A DNA stretch of 64,000 nucleotides from Noviherbaspirillum sp. L7-7A (lineage in GTDB: Bacteria; Pseudomonadota; Gammaproteobacteria; Burkholderiales; Burkholderiaceae_D), in contig NZ_JAHQRJ010000001.1 in NCBI RefSeq assembly GCF_019052805.1, forward strand, positions 3,162,001 to 3,226,000, written 5' to 3'. The notes under the pieces were generated by a model, which was not told where the DNA came from, did not search any database, and worked only from the letters and a program-made list of their open reading frames with translations. Shown here piece by piece: positions 1 to 9,133 of this stretch. The stretch's first letter is position 1; every line of letters begins with the position of its first letter. Made by a program: the position numbers and the translations under genes.

Positions 1-1
1 C

Positions 2-613
2 GTGCTGTTTCTCGATGAATTGCCCGAATTCGAGCGCCGGGTGCTGGAAGTATTGCGAGAGCCGCTGGAGTCCGGCTCCATCACCATTTCCCGCGCGGCC
101 AGACAGGCGCAATTCCCGGCCCGGTTTCAGCTCGTGGCCGCAATGAATCCCTGCCCCTGCGGCTACTTTGGCCACCAGGCGGGCAGATGCCGCTGCACGC
201 CCGACATGGTCAACCGCTACCAGGGCAGGATTTCCGGCCCCCTGCTCGACCGCATCGACCTGCAGGTCCAGGTCGGCCCGCTGTCACAGGAAGAATTGCT
301 GGCCGGCGGCAGCGGCGAGCCCTCCGAAGCGGTGCGCGCCCGGGTTGAAGCGTGCGCCCGGCGCCAGATCCAGCGCCAGGGCGGATTCAATGCCGCGCTG
401 GCGGGCGCCGGCCTGGACGACGCCTGCCATACCAGCCAGGATGGCGAACTGTTGCTGCGTAATGCCATGTCGCGCCTGGGATGGTCGGCGCGGGCGTACC
501 ATCGCGTGCTGAAGGTAGCCCGGACCATCGCCGATCTGGCCGGCGATGACGACATCGGCCAGACGCATGTCGCCGAAGCCATCCAGTACCGGCGCGCACT
601 CAGGCATGACTGA
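2..613 (+). CDS. comM: ComM/YifB-family Mg-chelatase-like AAA+ ATPase, C-terminal part
   Basis: This is the 3' end of a gene that enters from the left edge, with 203 codons visible. The product is the ComM/YifB AAA+ helicase, which promotes branch migration during natural transformation in the cytoplasm. The visible part opens in the Walker B region (VLFLDELPEF). It continues through the conserved AAMNPCPCGY stretch and the paired cysteines of the C.C..P.....Y family signature, then LDRIDLQ and the C-terminal Mg_chelatase_C domain. It ends at a TGA with no obvious terminator. Another transformation gene, dprA, lies about 24 kb away. The family call is firm; only the N-terminus is missing. Confidence 0.93.
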   Translation: MLFLDELPEFERRVLEVLREPLESGSITISRAARQAQFPARFQLVAAMNPCPCGYFGHQAGRCRCTPDMVNRYQGRISGPLLDRIDLQVQVGPLSQEELLAGGSGEPSEAVRARVEACARRQIQRQGGFNAALAGAGLDDACHTSQDGELLLRNAMSRLGWSARAYHRVLKVARTIADLAGDDDIGQTHVAEAIQYRRALRHD

Positions 614-763
614 CCGCACCTGACCGGATATACGGTACAGGGGCATGGCTCACGGATTTCTGCTGCGTTGCATCAGTGAAACGCAACTGCATCTGCTGCA
701 TAATGCGCCGACGGCCCGGCACGCTCGTGCGAACAAGGGCCGAACGATAATCAGGAGACCAAC

Positions 764-1555
764 TTGGATCAATCCAAACGAACCTTATTGAAGACCGCGG
801 CAACCGCGGGCATCGGCGGCTTGGCCGGCTGCGCCATTCCGGGCAGAGCCAGCCATGACACGAAAACGCCTTTTGCGGTGTCCCAGCCCATGATTCCCAT
901 CGTGGGCAGCAGCGAGATGTTTCCGGTGCGCCGGATTTACTGCATCGGCCGCAACTATGCCGCCCATGCCCGCGAAATGGGCTCCGACCCCAACCGCGAA
1001 CCGCCTTTCTTCTTCCAGAAACCGTCCGATGCGATTCAGCTGGTGCCGCCCGGCCAGACCATCGATCATCCCTACCCGACGCTGACCAAGAACTATCACT
1101 ACGAGATCGAACTGGTCGCTGCGCTCGGCAAGGGCGGACGCAATGTCTCGCAGGATCAGGCGCTGGACCTGGTGTACGGCTATGCGATTGGCCTGGACAT
1201 GACCCGACGCGACCTGCAGCGCGGCATGGGCGACCAGAAAAAGCCCTGGGAGATCGGCAAGAGCTTCGACCATTCAGCGCCGATCGGCCCCATCCATCCG
1301 GTGGGCTCCACCGGCCATTTCAAAAATGGCGCAATCTGGCTCAAGGTCAATGACGCGGTCAAGCAGCAGGCCAACCTTGACCAGATGATCTGGTCTGTGG
1401 CCGAGCAGATCAGCAAGCTGTCCGAGGCATTCGAACTCATGCCTGGCGATATCATCTATTCCGGCACGCCGGAAAACGTCGGGCCCGTGGTGCGCGGCGA
1501 CATCATGGAAGGCCACATCGACGGCTTGCCGAACATCCGGGTGAAGGTGGTATAG
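764..1555 (+). CDS. Fumarylacetoacetate hydrolase-fold protein with export/lipoprotein signal
   Basis: The 263-residue protein starts at TTG, chosen because AGGAG lies 7 bases upstream and no better start exists. Residues 1-25 look like an export signal: a Tat-like SKRTLLK (KR instead of RR), a hydrophobic Ala/Gly run and LAGC, a good lipobox. The body is an FAHD1-like FAH domain: YCIGRNYAAHAREMG, the metal-binding E.E pair in HYEIELVAALG, an Asp in GLDMTRRD, GKSFD, and a terminal SGTPENVGPV. Such enzymes act on acylpyruvates or related C-C bonds and are normally cytosolic. An exported member is unusual. It stands alone, without other catabolic genes beside it. The substrate is unknown. Confidence 0.85.
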   Translation: MDQSKRTLLKTAATAGIGGLAGCAIPGRASHDTKTPFAVSQPMIPIVGSSEMFPVRRIYCIGRNYAAHAREMGSDPNREPPFFFQKPSDAIQLVPPGQTIDHPYPTLTKNYHYEIELVAALGKGGRNVSQDQALDLVYGYAIGLDMTRRDLQRGMGDQKKPWEIGKSFDHSAPIGPIHPVGSTGHFKNGAIWLKVNDAVKQQANLDQMIWSVAEQISKLSEAFELMPGDIIYSGTPENVGPVVRGDIMEGHIDGLPNIRVKVV

Positions 1556-1662
1556 CAGGGCGCGAAATTGGCGACAGATTGTGTTCGCGCAAAGAACAAA
1601 TGCGTAGTTGGCAATACTATGAAATCGGTTCTTCGCTGAAGCACCACTCCCTGGAAGTTTTT

Positions 1663-1689
1663 AGCCCGTGCTGCAAGCGCGGGCTTTTT
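1663..1689 (+). terminator. Rho-independent terminator after the FAH-fold gene
   Basis: AGCCCG pairs with CGGGCT around a CG-rich loop, and TTTTTC follows. It lies about 105 bases after the FAH-fold stop and just before the lipoprotein start. Confidence 0.7.
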
Positions 1690-1732
1690 CTTGGGCGACG
1701 CCGCGCTGTTATCCGCTGGTATCATTGCGCGC

Positions 1733-2248
1733 ATGCCAAATTCCCGCCGTGTCTTCTCCGCCCTGCTCCTCTGTGCCGCGCTCGCCGCCTGCTCGCCTGA
1801 CTACAACTGGCGTCAGGTGCAACCGGCCGATGCCAGCTTCGTCGCCCTGTTCCCCGCCAAGACTGCCAGTCATACCCAGCAGGTCAACCTCGACGGCATA
1901 CGCACCGACATGGCGATGACGGCGGCCGAAGTCAACGGCGTGATGTTTGCCATCGGCAGCGCCAGCCTGTCCAGCCCGGCGCTGGTGCAGCCGGCGCTGG
2001 CGGCAATGAAGACGGCAATGGTGAAGAACATCGGCGGCGCCATCAGCAGCGACAAGGCGGTGGCCGGGCCGCTGCCATTGAACGAGGTAGTGGCCGATGG
2101 CAGCCGCAACGGCCGGCCGCTCAGGCTGACCGCCCGCTTCGGTGCGCGTGGCCAGCGGGTATATCAGGTGGTCGTCATCGGCGCGCCGCAGGACGTGCCG
2201 GCTGAAGCGGTGACGACCTTCTTCGATTCCTTCAAGCCGGGAAGCTAG
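1733..2248 (+). CDS. Small predicted lipoprotein of unknown function
   Basis: The 171-residue product begins with a type II signal peptide: MPNSRR, then a hydrophobic stretch ending in LAACS, which gives a lipidated Cys near residue 20. The mature part is compact, with Ala/Val-rich strands, and ends in TTFFDSFKPGS. That ending is typical of small DUF-type periplasmic proteins whose last helix reads FF.SFK. No catalytic motif is visible. The ATG at 1733 is preferred over one 14 codons upstream because the signal peptide then starts properly and the upstream start lies next to the terminator. It is probably anchored in the outer membrane facing the periplasm. Confidence 0.7.
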   Translation: MPNSRRVFSALLLCAALAACSPDYNWRQVQPADASFVALFPAKTASHTQQVNLDGIRTDMAMTAAEVNGVMFAIGSASLSSPALVQPALAAMKTAMVKNIGGAISSDKAVAGPLPLNEVVADGSRNGRPLRLTARFGARGQRVYQVVVIGAPQDVPAEAVTTFFDSFKPGS

Positions 2249-2342
2249 CTGTCTTGCGGCGAGCGGGCTTGCGCCTGCGCCAGCGTCGCTTTTACGCCCG
2301 TGCTATCGTTTTGCCTATCTTGTCCAAACCGAAAGGGTCTTT

Positions 2343-2687
2343 ATGCTGATTACATTCAAATCAAAGGCCGCCGCCGAAATCCTGATGTACAAGGAGCATG
2401 CCAAGCGCATCCTCGACTTGCTGGGCAAGAATCCGGACCAGGGCGTAATCACCCCGCCGGAAATGCCGAACGCAATTGCGCTGCTGGAGACGCAGATCGC
2501 CGAAAGCCGGGCTCACTCGGCTGCGGAAGAACTGCAGCGTGATATCGCAGCACATCATGGAGATGACCATGACGACCATGATCATGAACCGGCACAGGTG
2601 GTGAGTTTTGCCAGCCGTGCCTATCCGCTCCTGGAAATGCTGCGTGCCGCCGAACGGGAGCAGCAGCCGGTGGTCTGGGGCGTTTAG
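2343..2687 (+). CDS. DUF1840 family protein
   Basis: The 114-residue soluble protein begins MLITFKSKAAAEI, the signature opening of DUF1840, a family almost confined to Betaproteobacteria. A middle linker is rich in His and Asp (HHGDDHDDHDHE, about residues 75-86) and might bind metal, but this is only a compositional observation. The C-terminal half carries FASRAYPLLEMLRAA.RE, also family-typical. Its function is unknown. It appears monocistronic. Confidence 0.85.
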   Translation: MLITFKSKAAAEILMYKEHAKRILDLLGKNPDQGVITPPEMPNAIALLETQIAESRAHSAAEELQRDIAAHHGDDHDDHDHEPAQVVSFASRAYPLLEMLRAAEREQQPVVWGV

Positions 2688-2858
2688 GCCAACGTGAATG
2701 GGCGACCGCATCTCTGGCGGGCTGCGGGCGCTCACGCCTTGCTGAACTGATATGGCGCTCCGATTCAAAGCTACCCGTTCTGGAGAATGGACAGATTCAG
2801 GCACGGACGGCACGCAGCGTCAACCGAGAGGAATGCGCCATCCACCGCCTTTGTTAGA

Positions 2859-4400
2859 TCAGCTCGCCTCGTCCTTTGGCTTGAGCGGTTCGATAGCTGA
2901 CGGATCCTTGAGGTATTCAGCAACCAGGTTCAGAACAACTTCTTTAGCCTTTTCCGGATTGAGTAAAAGCAATGCTTCCCTAAAACTTTCCTGTACCGCT
3001 TCTGGGGCGCGTGAAAGCACGCCGCCAATAAATGCGCATAAGAATCCCTGCTGCTCCTGAGGGTCCTCCTTCAAAATCTCATGGCGACATGCATAGTCAA
3101 ATTGCCATTTCTCTTCTTCATTCATATGGTTCAATCGGTTTTCATCCCGATCAAAACCATAACCAATCATATGAAGAATGGCAGTTGCGCTGCATTTGGA
3201 CTGAATCACGGCGGAGAGACGAAAACCTGCCTTTACATTCAAAAAAGCGCTATGTGCCAACCGTTCAAACTCGGCCTTCCGACTATCACTGTCTAGAATG
3301 CTTATCTTGCTCAACTCATTTTTCAGGTGCTCGGGAAGAAGGTTTCTCACTATTTCCAGAACTGATTTGAGCAACGCATCCTGATCGGCCGGGTTATTCA
3401 GTTTCCCAGTTTCTTCCTTCAGTCGTGCTTCAAATTCATTCAGCGCTGCATCTTCATGTTTCGTTACGAATGGAAAATTAGTAGGGCCTGCCTCGTACTG
3501 AAGATACAGACAGAACCTCGCAATATGACTCAAACCATTGACTGGCTCCGAAATCAGGCTCGCCGCCTGTTTTGTTTCAATATCGCTTAGCTGCCGAGAA
3601 GTGACCGCCCCAAGGCTGGTACCTGTGACCGTCGTGGTGGCAATAGTGGTTGTGGTGTTAGACGTGGTTGTGTGGGAGCTTGTTTCCGACAATGCGCCCG
3701 TCTTCAGCTTCGTTAGCGCAAGTTCAAGCACCTGCACCATGCCATGCTTGCGCACATCATAGGCCGGCTCTGCCTCAAGCTGTTCCAGGGCTCGGTTCTG
3801 CTCTTCCGGCAAATAGGTGCGCAGCTTGCGGTTAAAAGCTTCCTTGTACTCATAACCAAGTGCAGCGCTGGCCAATCCACCGCCAGCTTGCTTGAGCCTT
3901 TCATATGAATTAGCAAACCCACCCTCCGCATTGAGTTCGCCTTTGTATTTGGCGCAGAGAGAGAAACCATACAGTTGAAGCTGCACCCCCACGGAGCATT
4001 CTGCGAATTGCGTTGCTGCCTGTTCGGCTTTTTCTATCACCTTTGGCAACTGCGATTCAAAGCTTGCGTGCTGGAGAGAGGATAGATCAGGTGACACATA
4101 AGTAGGCAAGGATGCTTTCAACATATTGCTTGCCCTCTTTCCGAGGGCATCACCGGCACTGCCGATTTCCTTGTATCGCTTGCGGATCTCGCCCAGTATG
4201 CCTTGCTCACTTTCCGAAGCGCGTTGCTTCTCGATCGGCTTTTCAAAAAGGCTGATAATTTTCAGCTTGTCAAGCGTACTGTATTGTTTGTAATTTTCAC
4301 CTAACAGGGCCTTCGCCTTGCTCGACAGTTCGTCGGGCAAATCGAACCGGGAGGGCTGGGTGGTACGCATATCGGAATTGTGGCGGTTTGGGATGCTCAT
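2859..4400 (-). CDS. Orphan 513-residue protein with a Thr-rich linker
   Basis: I do not recognise this protein. It is soluble and mostly helical, with no signal peptide and no membrane segments. Two alpha-rich regions (about residues 20-235 and 268-505) are separated by a low-complexity Thr/Ser linker at about 240-262. The N-terminus is polar and rich in Ser, Thr and Asn, as in many secreted effectors, but that is weak evidence. GGAG lies upstream of the ATG. Base composition is clearly lower in GC than in the neighbours, and codon use includes many A/T-ending codons, suggesting recent acquisition. It sits alone between housekeeping genes and faces against both flanks. The reading frame is intact. 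Confidence 0.7.
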   Translation of the reverse strand: MSIPNRHNSDMRTTQPSRFDLPDELSSKAKALLGENYKQYSTLDKLKIISLFEKPIEKQRASESEQGILGEIRKRYKEIGSAGDALGKRASNMLKASLPTYVSPDLSSLQHASFESQLPKVIEKAEQAATQFAECSVGVQLQLYGFSLCAKYKGELNAEGGFANSYERLKQAGGGLASAALGYEYKEAFNRKLRTYLPEEQNRALEQLEAEPAYDVRKHGMVQVLELALTKLKTGALSETSSHTTTSNTTTTIATTTVTGTSLGAVTSRQLSDIETKQAASLISEPVNGLSHIARFCLYLQYEAGPTNFPFVTKHEDAALNEFEARLKEETGKLNNPADQDALLKSVLEIVRNLLPEHLKNELSKISILDSDSRKAEFERLAHSAFLNVKAGFRLSAVIQSKCSATAILHMIGYGFDRDENRLNHMNEEEKWQFDYACRHEILKEDPQEQQGFLCAFIGGVLSRAPEAVQESFREALLLLNPEKAKEVVLNLVAEYLKDPSAIEPLKPKDEAS

Positions 4401-4817
4401 CTGCTACTCCAGGTAATGCACGCAACAATTTTGCATGCGGTAAAAGGGATCCGGTTAATACCGAACGCGGTCAGTAACGCATTCCCCTTTTCTTGTCCTT
4501 GCTGGAATCGCATCGGATGTTTCTAGGGAAAAAGTGGTCGGCGTGCCGCAGCAATGTTCGCCATCATGATTTCCCTCTGCGTTATTTCTCTAGCAACAAC
4601 ATGAAGAAACAGGAATGATTGAACGTCGCATGCTGTTGGACTTTCCAATTGCTGCACTGACTGATCCGTCCCGGCGCCAGGCAGGCCCGTGACGAAGTGG
4701 AAGCCGGGCTGCCGCCACTTCCAGATCTGCATCCGCGCGAGAGCCGAAGCGGCGGGTCCGTTACAATCCTGTCTTTCCGGCGGATTCCCGCCCTGCCTTT
4801 CTGCCTTCAGCCGACCC
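4401..4817. other. Intergenic region with the rsmB promoter
   Basis: This is a 417-base gap between divergent genes. TACAAT at 4762-4767 is a plausible -10 for rsmB, about 50 bases before the chosen GTG start. No convincing -35 is visible. The left half is AT-richer and belongs compositionally to the orphan gene. I see no RNA gene or repeat here. Confidence 0.45.
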
Positions 4818-6128
4818 GTGACCTCTTCTTCCCCCAAACATGATTCCCTCGCCTACAGCCTGCTCGGCGCCGCCCGTGCGGTAGCCCTGGTGCGCACCGG
4901 CACCGCATTGCCGCAGGCGCTGGCACGCGTCAACCAGACATTGCAGGCCAGCCCGCAGGCACGTGGAGCGATCCAGGATATTGCCTATCGCGCCATGCGC
5001 GCACGCGGGCGTGCCGACGCGCTGGTGCAGGCGATGACCAGCAAACCGCCGCAGCCGGCACTGCTGCTCGCGCTGCTGGAATGCGCGCTGGCCTTGCTCG
5101 ATACCGATGCCGATGCCGACGCCGCCTATGAGGCCTATACCGTGGTCGACCAGACAGTCAGCGCCGCCGGCGCCGAAGCCGAGCTGGCGCATGCGCGCGG
5201 CATGGTCAATGCGGTGCTGCGCCGCTTCCTGCGTGAACGCAACGCGCTGGCCGCGCAGTTGGCCGGCAGCCGCGAGGCACAATGGAACTATCCGCAATGG
5301 TGGATAGACGCCGCCCGCACCGCCTACCCGGCTGACTGGGAACAGCTGCTCGCAGCCGGCAACTGCCTGCCGCCGCTGACCCTGCGCGTGAACCGGCGCA
5401 AGACCGACATGACCGCTTACCTGGCGCTGCTGGAGCAGCATGCCATGGCAGCGCAACAGCTGGGGCCCGACGCCGTGCGACTGACGCAGCCGGTGCCAGT
5501 GCAGCGCATTCCAGGCTTCGAGCAGGGCCTGGTGTCGGTCCAGGACGCCGCTGCCCAGCTTGCAGCACCGCTGCTGGACGCGCAGGACGGCATGCGGGTC
5601 CTGGACGCCTGTGCCGCCCCCGGCGGCAAGACCGGCCATTTACTGGAATGCGCCGCGCTGGACTTGCTGGCGCTGGACCAGGATGGGCAACGCCTGCAGC
5701 GCGTGGCCGACAACCTCGCTCGCCTGCAACTGCAAGCCAGCCTGCAACAGGGCGACGCGGCACGCCAGGACTGGTGGGACGGCAAGCCGTTCGACCGCAT
5801 CCTGGCTGACGTGCCCTGTACCGCCTCAGGCATCGTGCGCCGCCATCCCGACATCCGCTGGCTGCGCCGCAAGGGCGACGCAGCGCAACTGGCAACGCTG
5901 TCGGCACGCATCCTCGACAACCTGTGGCAGATGCTGGCGCCGGGCGGCAAGATGCTGTTCGTCACCTGTTCGGTCTGGCCGCAAGAATCGGAAGGACAGG
6001 CCGCCGCATTTGCCGTGCGTCATCAGGCGCTGCGCCTGGCCGCGCCCGGCCAGATGTTGCCCATTTCACAAGCCGGACAGGATCATGACGGCTTGTTCTA
6101 TGCGCTGTTCCAAAAGCCGGGCCTTTGA
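4818..6128 (+). CDS. rsmB: 16S rRNA (cytosine-967-C5)-methyltransferase
   Basis: The 436-residue RsmB (Sun/Fmu) methylates C967 of 16S rRNA using SAM. An N-terminal NusB-like RNA-binding domain (about residues 10-150) is followed by the NOL1/Nop2/Sun methyltransferase fold. The SAM motif is DACAAPGGKTGHLL, and the two characteristic cysteines lie in DVPCTASGIVRRHPDIRW and FVTCSVWPQE. GTG at 4818 gives the family's usual length. An ATG 43 codons upstream would add an unlikely tail and would lie before the probable -10 at 4762. It heads a conserved run with the DUF4390 gene and ntrYX. Confidence 0.93.
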   Translation: MTSSSPKHDSLAYSLLGAARAVALVRTGTALPQALARVNQTLQASPQARGAIQDIAYRAMRARGRADALVQAMTSKPPQPALLLALLECALALLDTDADADAAYEAYTVVDQTVSAAGAEAELAHARGMVNAVLRRFLRERNALAAQLAGSREAQWNYPQWWIDAARTAYPADWEQLLAAGNCLPPLTLRVNRRKTDMTAYLALLEQHAMAAQQLGPDAVRLTQPVPVQRIPGFEQGLVSVQDAAAQLAAPLLDAQDGMRVLDACAAPGGKTGHLLECAALDLLALDQDGQRLQRVADNLARLQLQASLQQGDAARQDWWDGKPFDRILADVPCTASGIVRRHPDIRWLRRKGDAAQLATLSARILDNLWQMLAPGGKMLFVTCSVWPQESEGQAAAFAVRHQALRLAAPGQMLPISQAGQDHDGLFYALFQKPGL

Positions 6129-6174
6129 TACCATGGCCCAAACAATTTCCCGGGCCACAAGCCTGCGATAGCGC

Positions 6175-6756
6175 GTGATTCGACGATTTTTCCTATGGTT
6201 CTGGCTGGCAGCGGCATTGGCGTCCGTGCTGACACTGGCCATGCCAGCGGCGCATGCCGGCGATGTCGAGATCGCGGAAGCCAATCTTGAATACACCGAC
6301 GAAGGCTACAAGCTGGCCGCCGTCTACCATTTCGATCTCAATCGCAGCCTGGAAAGCGCCATCGCCCGCGGCATACCGCTGTACTTCACCACCGAAATCG
6401 TGATCCGCCGCCCGCGCTGGTACTGGCTCGACGAGCGCACCGCCAGCGCCACCCAGACCATACGCATTTCCTACAATGTGCTGACCCGGCAATACCGCGC
6501 CGCCATCAATGGCAGCAATCTGCAGCAGAGCTTCGCCTCGCTGGAGGAAGCCATGTCGCTGGTGCGTCGCCCCGGACGCTGGCTGGTGGCCGGGCCGGAT
6601 GCGCTCAAGCCGGGCGAGCTGTACTCCGTGGCGCTGCGCATGGAGCTCGACGTCGCCCAGCTTCCCAAGCCCTTCCAGATCCACTCCATCAACAGCAGCG
6701 ACTGGCGGCTTTCTTCCGAGTGGCGCTACTTCACCTTCAGGGCGGACGGCAAGTGA
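6175..6756 (+). CDS. DUF4390 domain protein, predicted exported
   Basis: The 193-residue protein has a cleavable signal peptide (MIRRFFLWFWLAAALASVLTL...AHA, cut near residue 28). The mature domain is beta-rich and includes DEGYKLAAVYHFDLN, VIRRPRWYWLDE and a C-terminal SSEWRYFTF. These features match DUF4390, which in Betaproteobacteria is nearly always found between rsmB and ntrY. The start is GTG. The stop overlaps the ntrY start in a GTGA, so translation is probably coupled. A role in sensing or presenting a periplasmic signal to NtrY is an inference from this coupling only. Confidence 0.85.
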   Translation: MIRRFFLWFWLAAALASVLTLAMPAAHAGDVEIAEANLEYTDEGYKLAAVYHFDLNRSLESAIARGIPLYFTTEIVIRRPRWYWLDERTASATQTIRISYNVLTRQYRAAINGSNLQQSFASLEEAMSLVRRPGRWLVAGPDALKPGELYSVALRMELDVAQLPKPFQIHSINSSDWRLSSEWRYFTFRADGK

Positions 6757-9053
6757 CGCGCGTGCTGCGGTATGTGCTGGTCTTTGGCGGAGCGATCACC
6801 GGCATCCTGCTATTCCTGCTCGCCTCCGCATCCGAGAATTCGGTCTTCTTCGACCAGAACTATTCCTGGCTGCTGGGCCTGAACGCGCTGTTCGCCGCGC
6901 TGCTGCTGGGCCTGGTCACGACCCTGCTGCTGCGGCTGTATCAGCGCTACAAGCAGCGTCGGTTCGGCTCACGGCTGATGACAAGGCTGGTGATGCTGTT
7001 TGCGCTGATCGGCATCCTGCCCGGCACCGTGATCTACGTGGTGTCGGTGCAGTTCGTGTCGCGCTCGATCGAATCCTGGTTCGACGTACGGGTCGAGTCG
7101 GCGCTGGAAGCGGGCCTGAACCTGGGCCGCACCGCGCTGGACTCCTCGCTGGCCGACCTCAATGCCAAGGCGCGCGCGATGGCGCTGGAACTGGCCGACT
7201 ATTCCGACGCCAGCCAGATCACCCAGCTCTCCAGGCTGCGCGACCAGAGCCAGTTGCAGGAAGCGCTGATCGTCACTTCCAGCAACCGGGTGGTGGCCAG
7301 CGCCGGCGGCAATATCGGCTCGCTGGTGCCGGAACTGCCTACGGCGAACATGCTGAGCCAGGCCCGGCTCACGCGCGGCTTTGCCGCCATCGAAGGCAGC
7401 AGCGAAGGGCTCGACCGGCTGCGCGAGGGCAAGCCGCAGCCAGCCGAGCCCGGCGCCGGCCTCCGGCTGCGCGTGGTGGTGGCCATTCCCGGCAAAAGCA
7501 GCGACCTGTCGCTGCAGAACGAGGCCCGTTTCCTGCAGCTGCTGCAGCCGGTGCCGCAGCAGCTCGCCACCGACGCCGAGGCCCTGCGCGCTGCCTACAG
7601 CGAATATCAGGCGCGCTCGGTCGGCCGCACCGGCTTGCGCAAGATCTATATCGTCACCCTTACCCTGACGCTGCTGCTGGCCATCTTCGGCGCCGTCACC
7701 AGCGCCTTCGTGATCGCCAATGACCTGGCGCAGCCGCTGCTGCTGTTGGCCGAAGGCACCAAGGCGGTGGCCGAGGGCAATCTGTCGCCGCGGCCCATCG
7801 TTGCCACCAGCGACGAACTAGGCACGCTGACGCAGTCGTTCAACACCATGACGCGCCAGCTGTTCGACGCCCGCGCCGCCGTGGAACGGAACCGCACCGA
7901 ACTCGAAAACGCCAAGGCCTATCTGGAATCGGTGCTGGCCAACATGTCGGCCGGCGTGATGGTGCTGGACGGGCAGTTCCGCCTGATGAGCTGCAATGAA
8001 TCGGTGGACCGCATCCTGCAGCATGACTTCGAACCGCACCTTGGCCAGCCGCTGTCGGAGATCGACGGCCTGTCCGCGTTTGCCGATGTGATCATCCGTG
8101 CCTTCACCGAGCAGAGCGCCAAGTCGGCCGGCGAGAATGGCAACGACTTCCATTGGCAGCAGCAGATCGAGATACCGCGCAGCGTCGACGACGCCGAAGT
8201 CGAAAACAACATCACCCTGCTGGCGCGCGGCTCGCGGCTGCCGGTCGACAGCGCAACCGGCTATGTGGTGGTGTTCGACGATATCTCCGACGTCATCTCC
8301 GGCCAGCGCTCGATCGCCTGGGGCGAGGTCGCGCGCCGGCTGGCGCACGAGATCAAGAATCCGCTGACGCCGATCCAGCTGTCGGCCGAACGCCTGCAGA
8401 TGAAGCTGGAAGAAAAACTGGCCCCATCCGACGCCGCCATGCTCGGTCGCGCCACCAGCACCATCGTCAGCCAGGTAACCGCGATGAAGCGCATGGTCGA
8501 CGACTTCCGCGACTATGCCAAGACGCCGCCGGCGGTGCTGTCGCCCCTGAACCTGAATGCGCTGATCGAGGAAATCCTGGCGCTCTACATGAGCGGCGAC
8601 GAGCGCGACATCATCCATGCGGCACTGGCGCCGGACCTGCCGCGGGTGATGGGCGACGCCACCCAGTTGCGCCAGCTGATCCACAACCTGCTGCAGAATG
8701 CCCAGGACGCGGTGGCCGAACGTACCGATGCCGAGGCTGAACCGGCCCGCATCGATCTGGTTACCGAGACGGTGCACTTTCCCGGCTCCGACGGCATCAA
8801 TCAGACGGCAGTGCGCCTGACCATCACCGACAACGGCCCCGGTTTCGCAGCCAGGATCCTGGCCCGCGCCTTCGAGCCCTACGTCACGTCCAAAACCCGC
8901 GGCACCGGACTGGGCCTGGCGATGGTGAAAAAAATCGTCGAAGAGCATGGCGGCCGCGTCGATATCCAGAATCGGCGCAATGTCAGCGGCGCTAAAATAG
9001 TCATACTGCTTCTGAAGCTGGCGTCCGATAACGAAGTACTAACGAAAAGCTAA
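6753..9053 (+). CDS. ntrY: NtrY-type sensor histidine kinase
   Basis: The 766-residue membrane kinase has three N-terminal hydrophobic segments in about the first 115 residues and a periplasmic or extracytoplasmic region to about residue 290. A further transmembrane helix (about 295-320) is followed by HAMP, then PAS (YLESVLANMSAGVMVLD). The HisKA H-box (RRLAHEIKNPLTPIQLSAERL) has the phospho-acceptor at H532. The HATPase_c domain shows N (LLQNAQDAV), G1 (DNGPGF) and G2 (GTGLGLAMVKK) boxes. GTG at 6753 overlaps the DUF4390 stop. Its partner NtrX follows 80 bases downstream. In the known family NtrYX responds to nitrogen or redox state; which applies here is not visible. Confidence 0.92.
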   Translation: MTRVLRYVLVFGGAITGILLFLLASASENSVFFDQNYSWLLGLNALFAALLLGLVTTLLLRLYQRYKQRRFGSRLMTRLVMLFALIGILPGTVIYVVSVQFVSRSIESWFDVRVESALEAGLNLGRTALDSSLADLNAKARAMALELADYSDASQITQLSRLRDQSQLQEALIVTSSNRVVASAGGNIGSLVPELPTANMLSQARLTRGFAAIEGSSEGLDRLREGKPQPAEPGAGLRLRVVVAIPGKSSDLSLQNEARFLQLLQPVPQQLATDAEALRAAYSEYQARSVGRTGLRKIYIVTLTLTLLLAIFGAVTSAFVIANDLAQPLLLLAEGTKAVAEGNLSPRPIVATSDELGTLTQSFNTMTRQLFDARAAVERNRTELENAKAYLESVLANMSAGVMVLDGQFRLMSCNESVDRILQHDFEPHLGQPLSEIDGLSAFADVIIRAFTEQSAKSAGENGNDFHWQQQIEIPRSVDDAEVENNITLLARGSRLPVDSATGYVVVFDDISDVISGQRSIAWGEVARRLAHEIKNPLTPIQLSAERLQMKLEEKLAPSDAAMLGRATSTIVSQVTAMKRMVDDFRDYAKTPPAVLSPLNLNALIEEILALYMSGDERDIIHAALAPDLPRVMGDATQLRQLIHNLLQNAQDAVAERTDAEAEPARIDLVTETVHFPGSDGINQTAVRLTITDNGPGFAARILARAFEPYVTSKTRGTGLGLAMVKKIVEEHGGRVDIQNRRNVSGAKIVILLLKLASDNEVLTKS

Positions 9054-9133
9054 CAAGATCAAAGAGCGCCACACAGACAAGTAGAATGCACGGTCCGGGA
9101 GTGATCCAAATCTGAATTAACCAAGGCAAGGAA

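Noticed and set aside
4689-4817. Upstream ATG for rsmB
   Set aside because: It would add 43 residues with no family counterpart and lies before the likely -10 at 4762.
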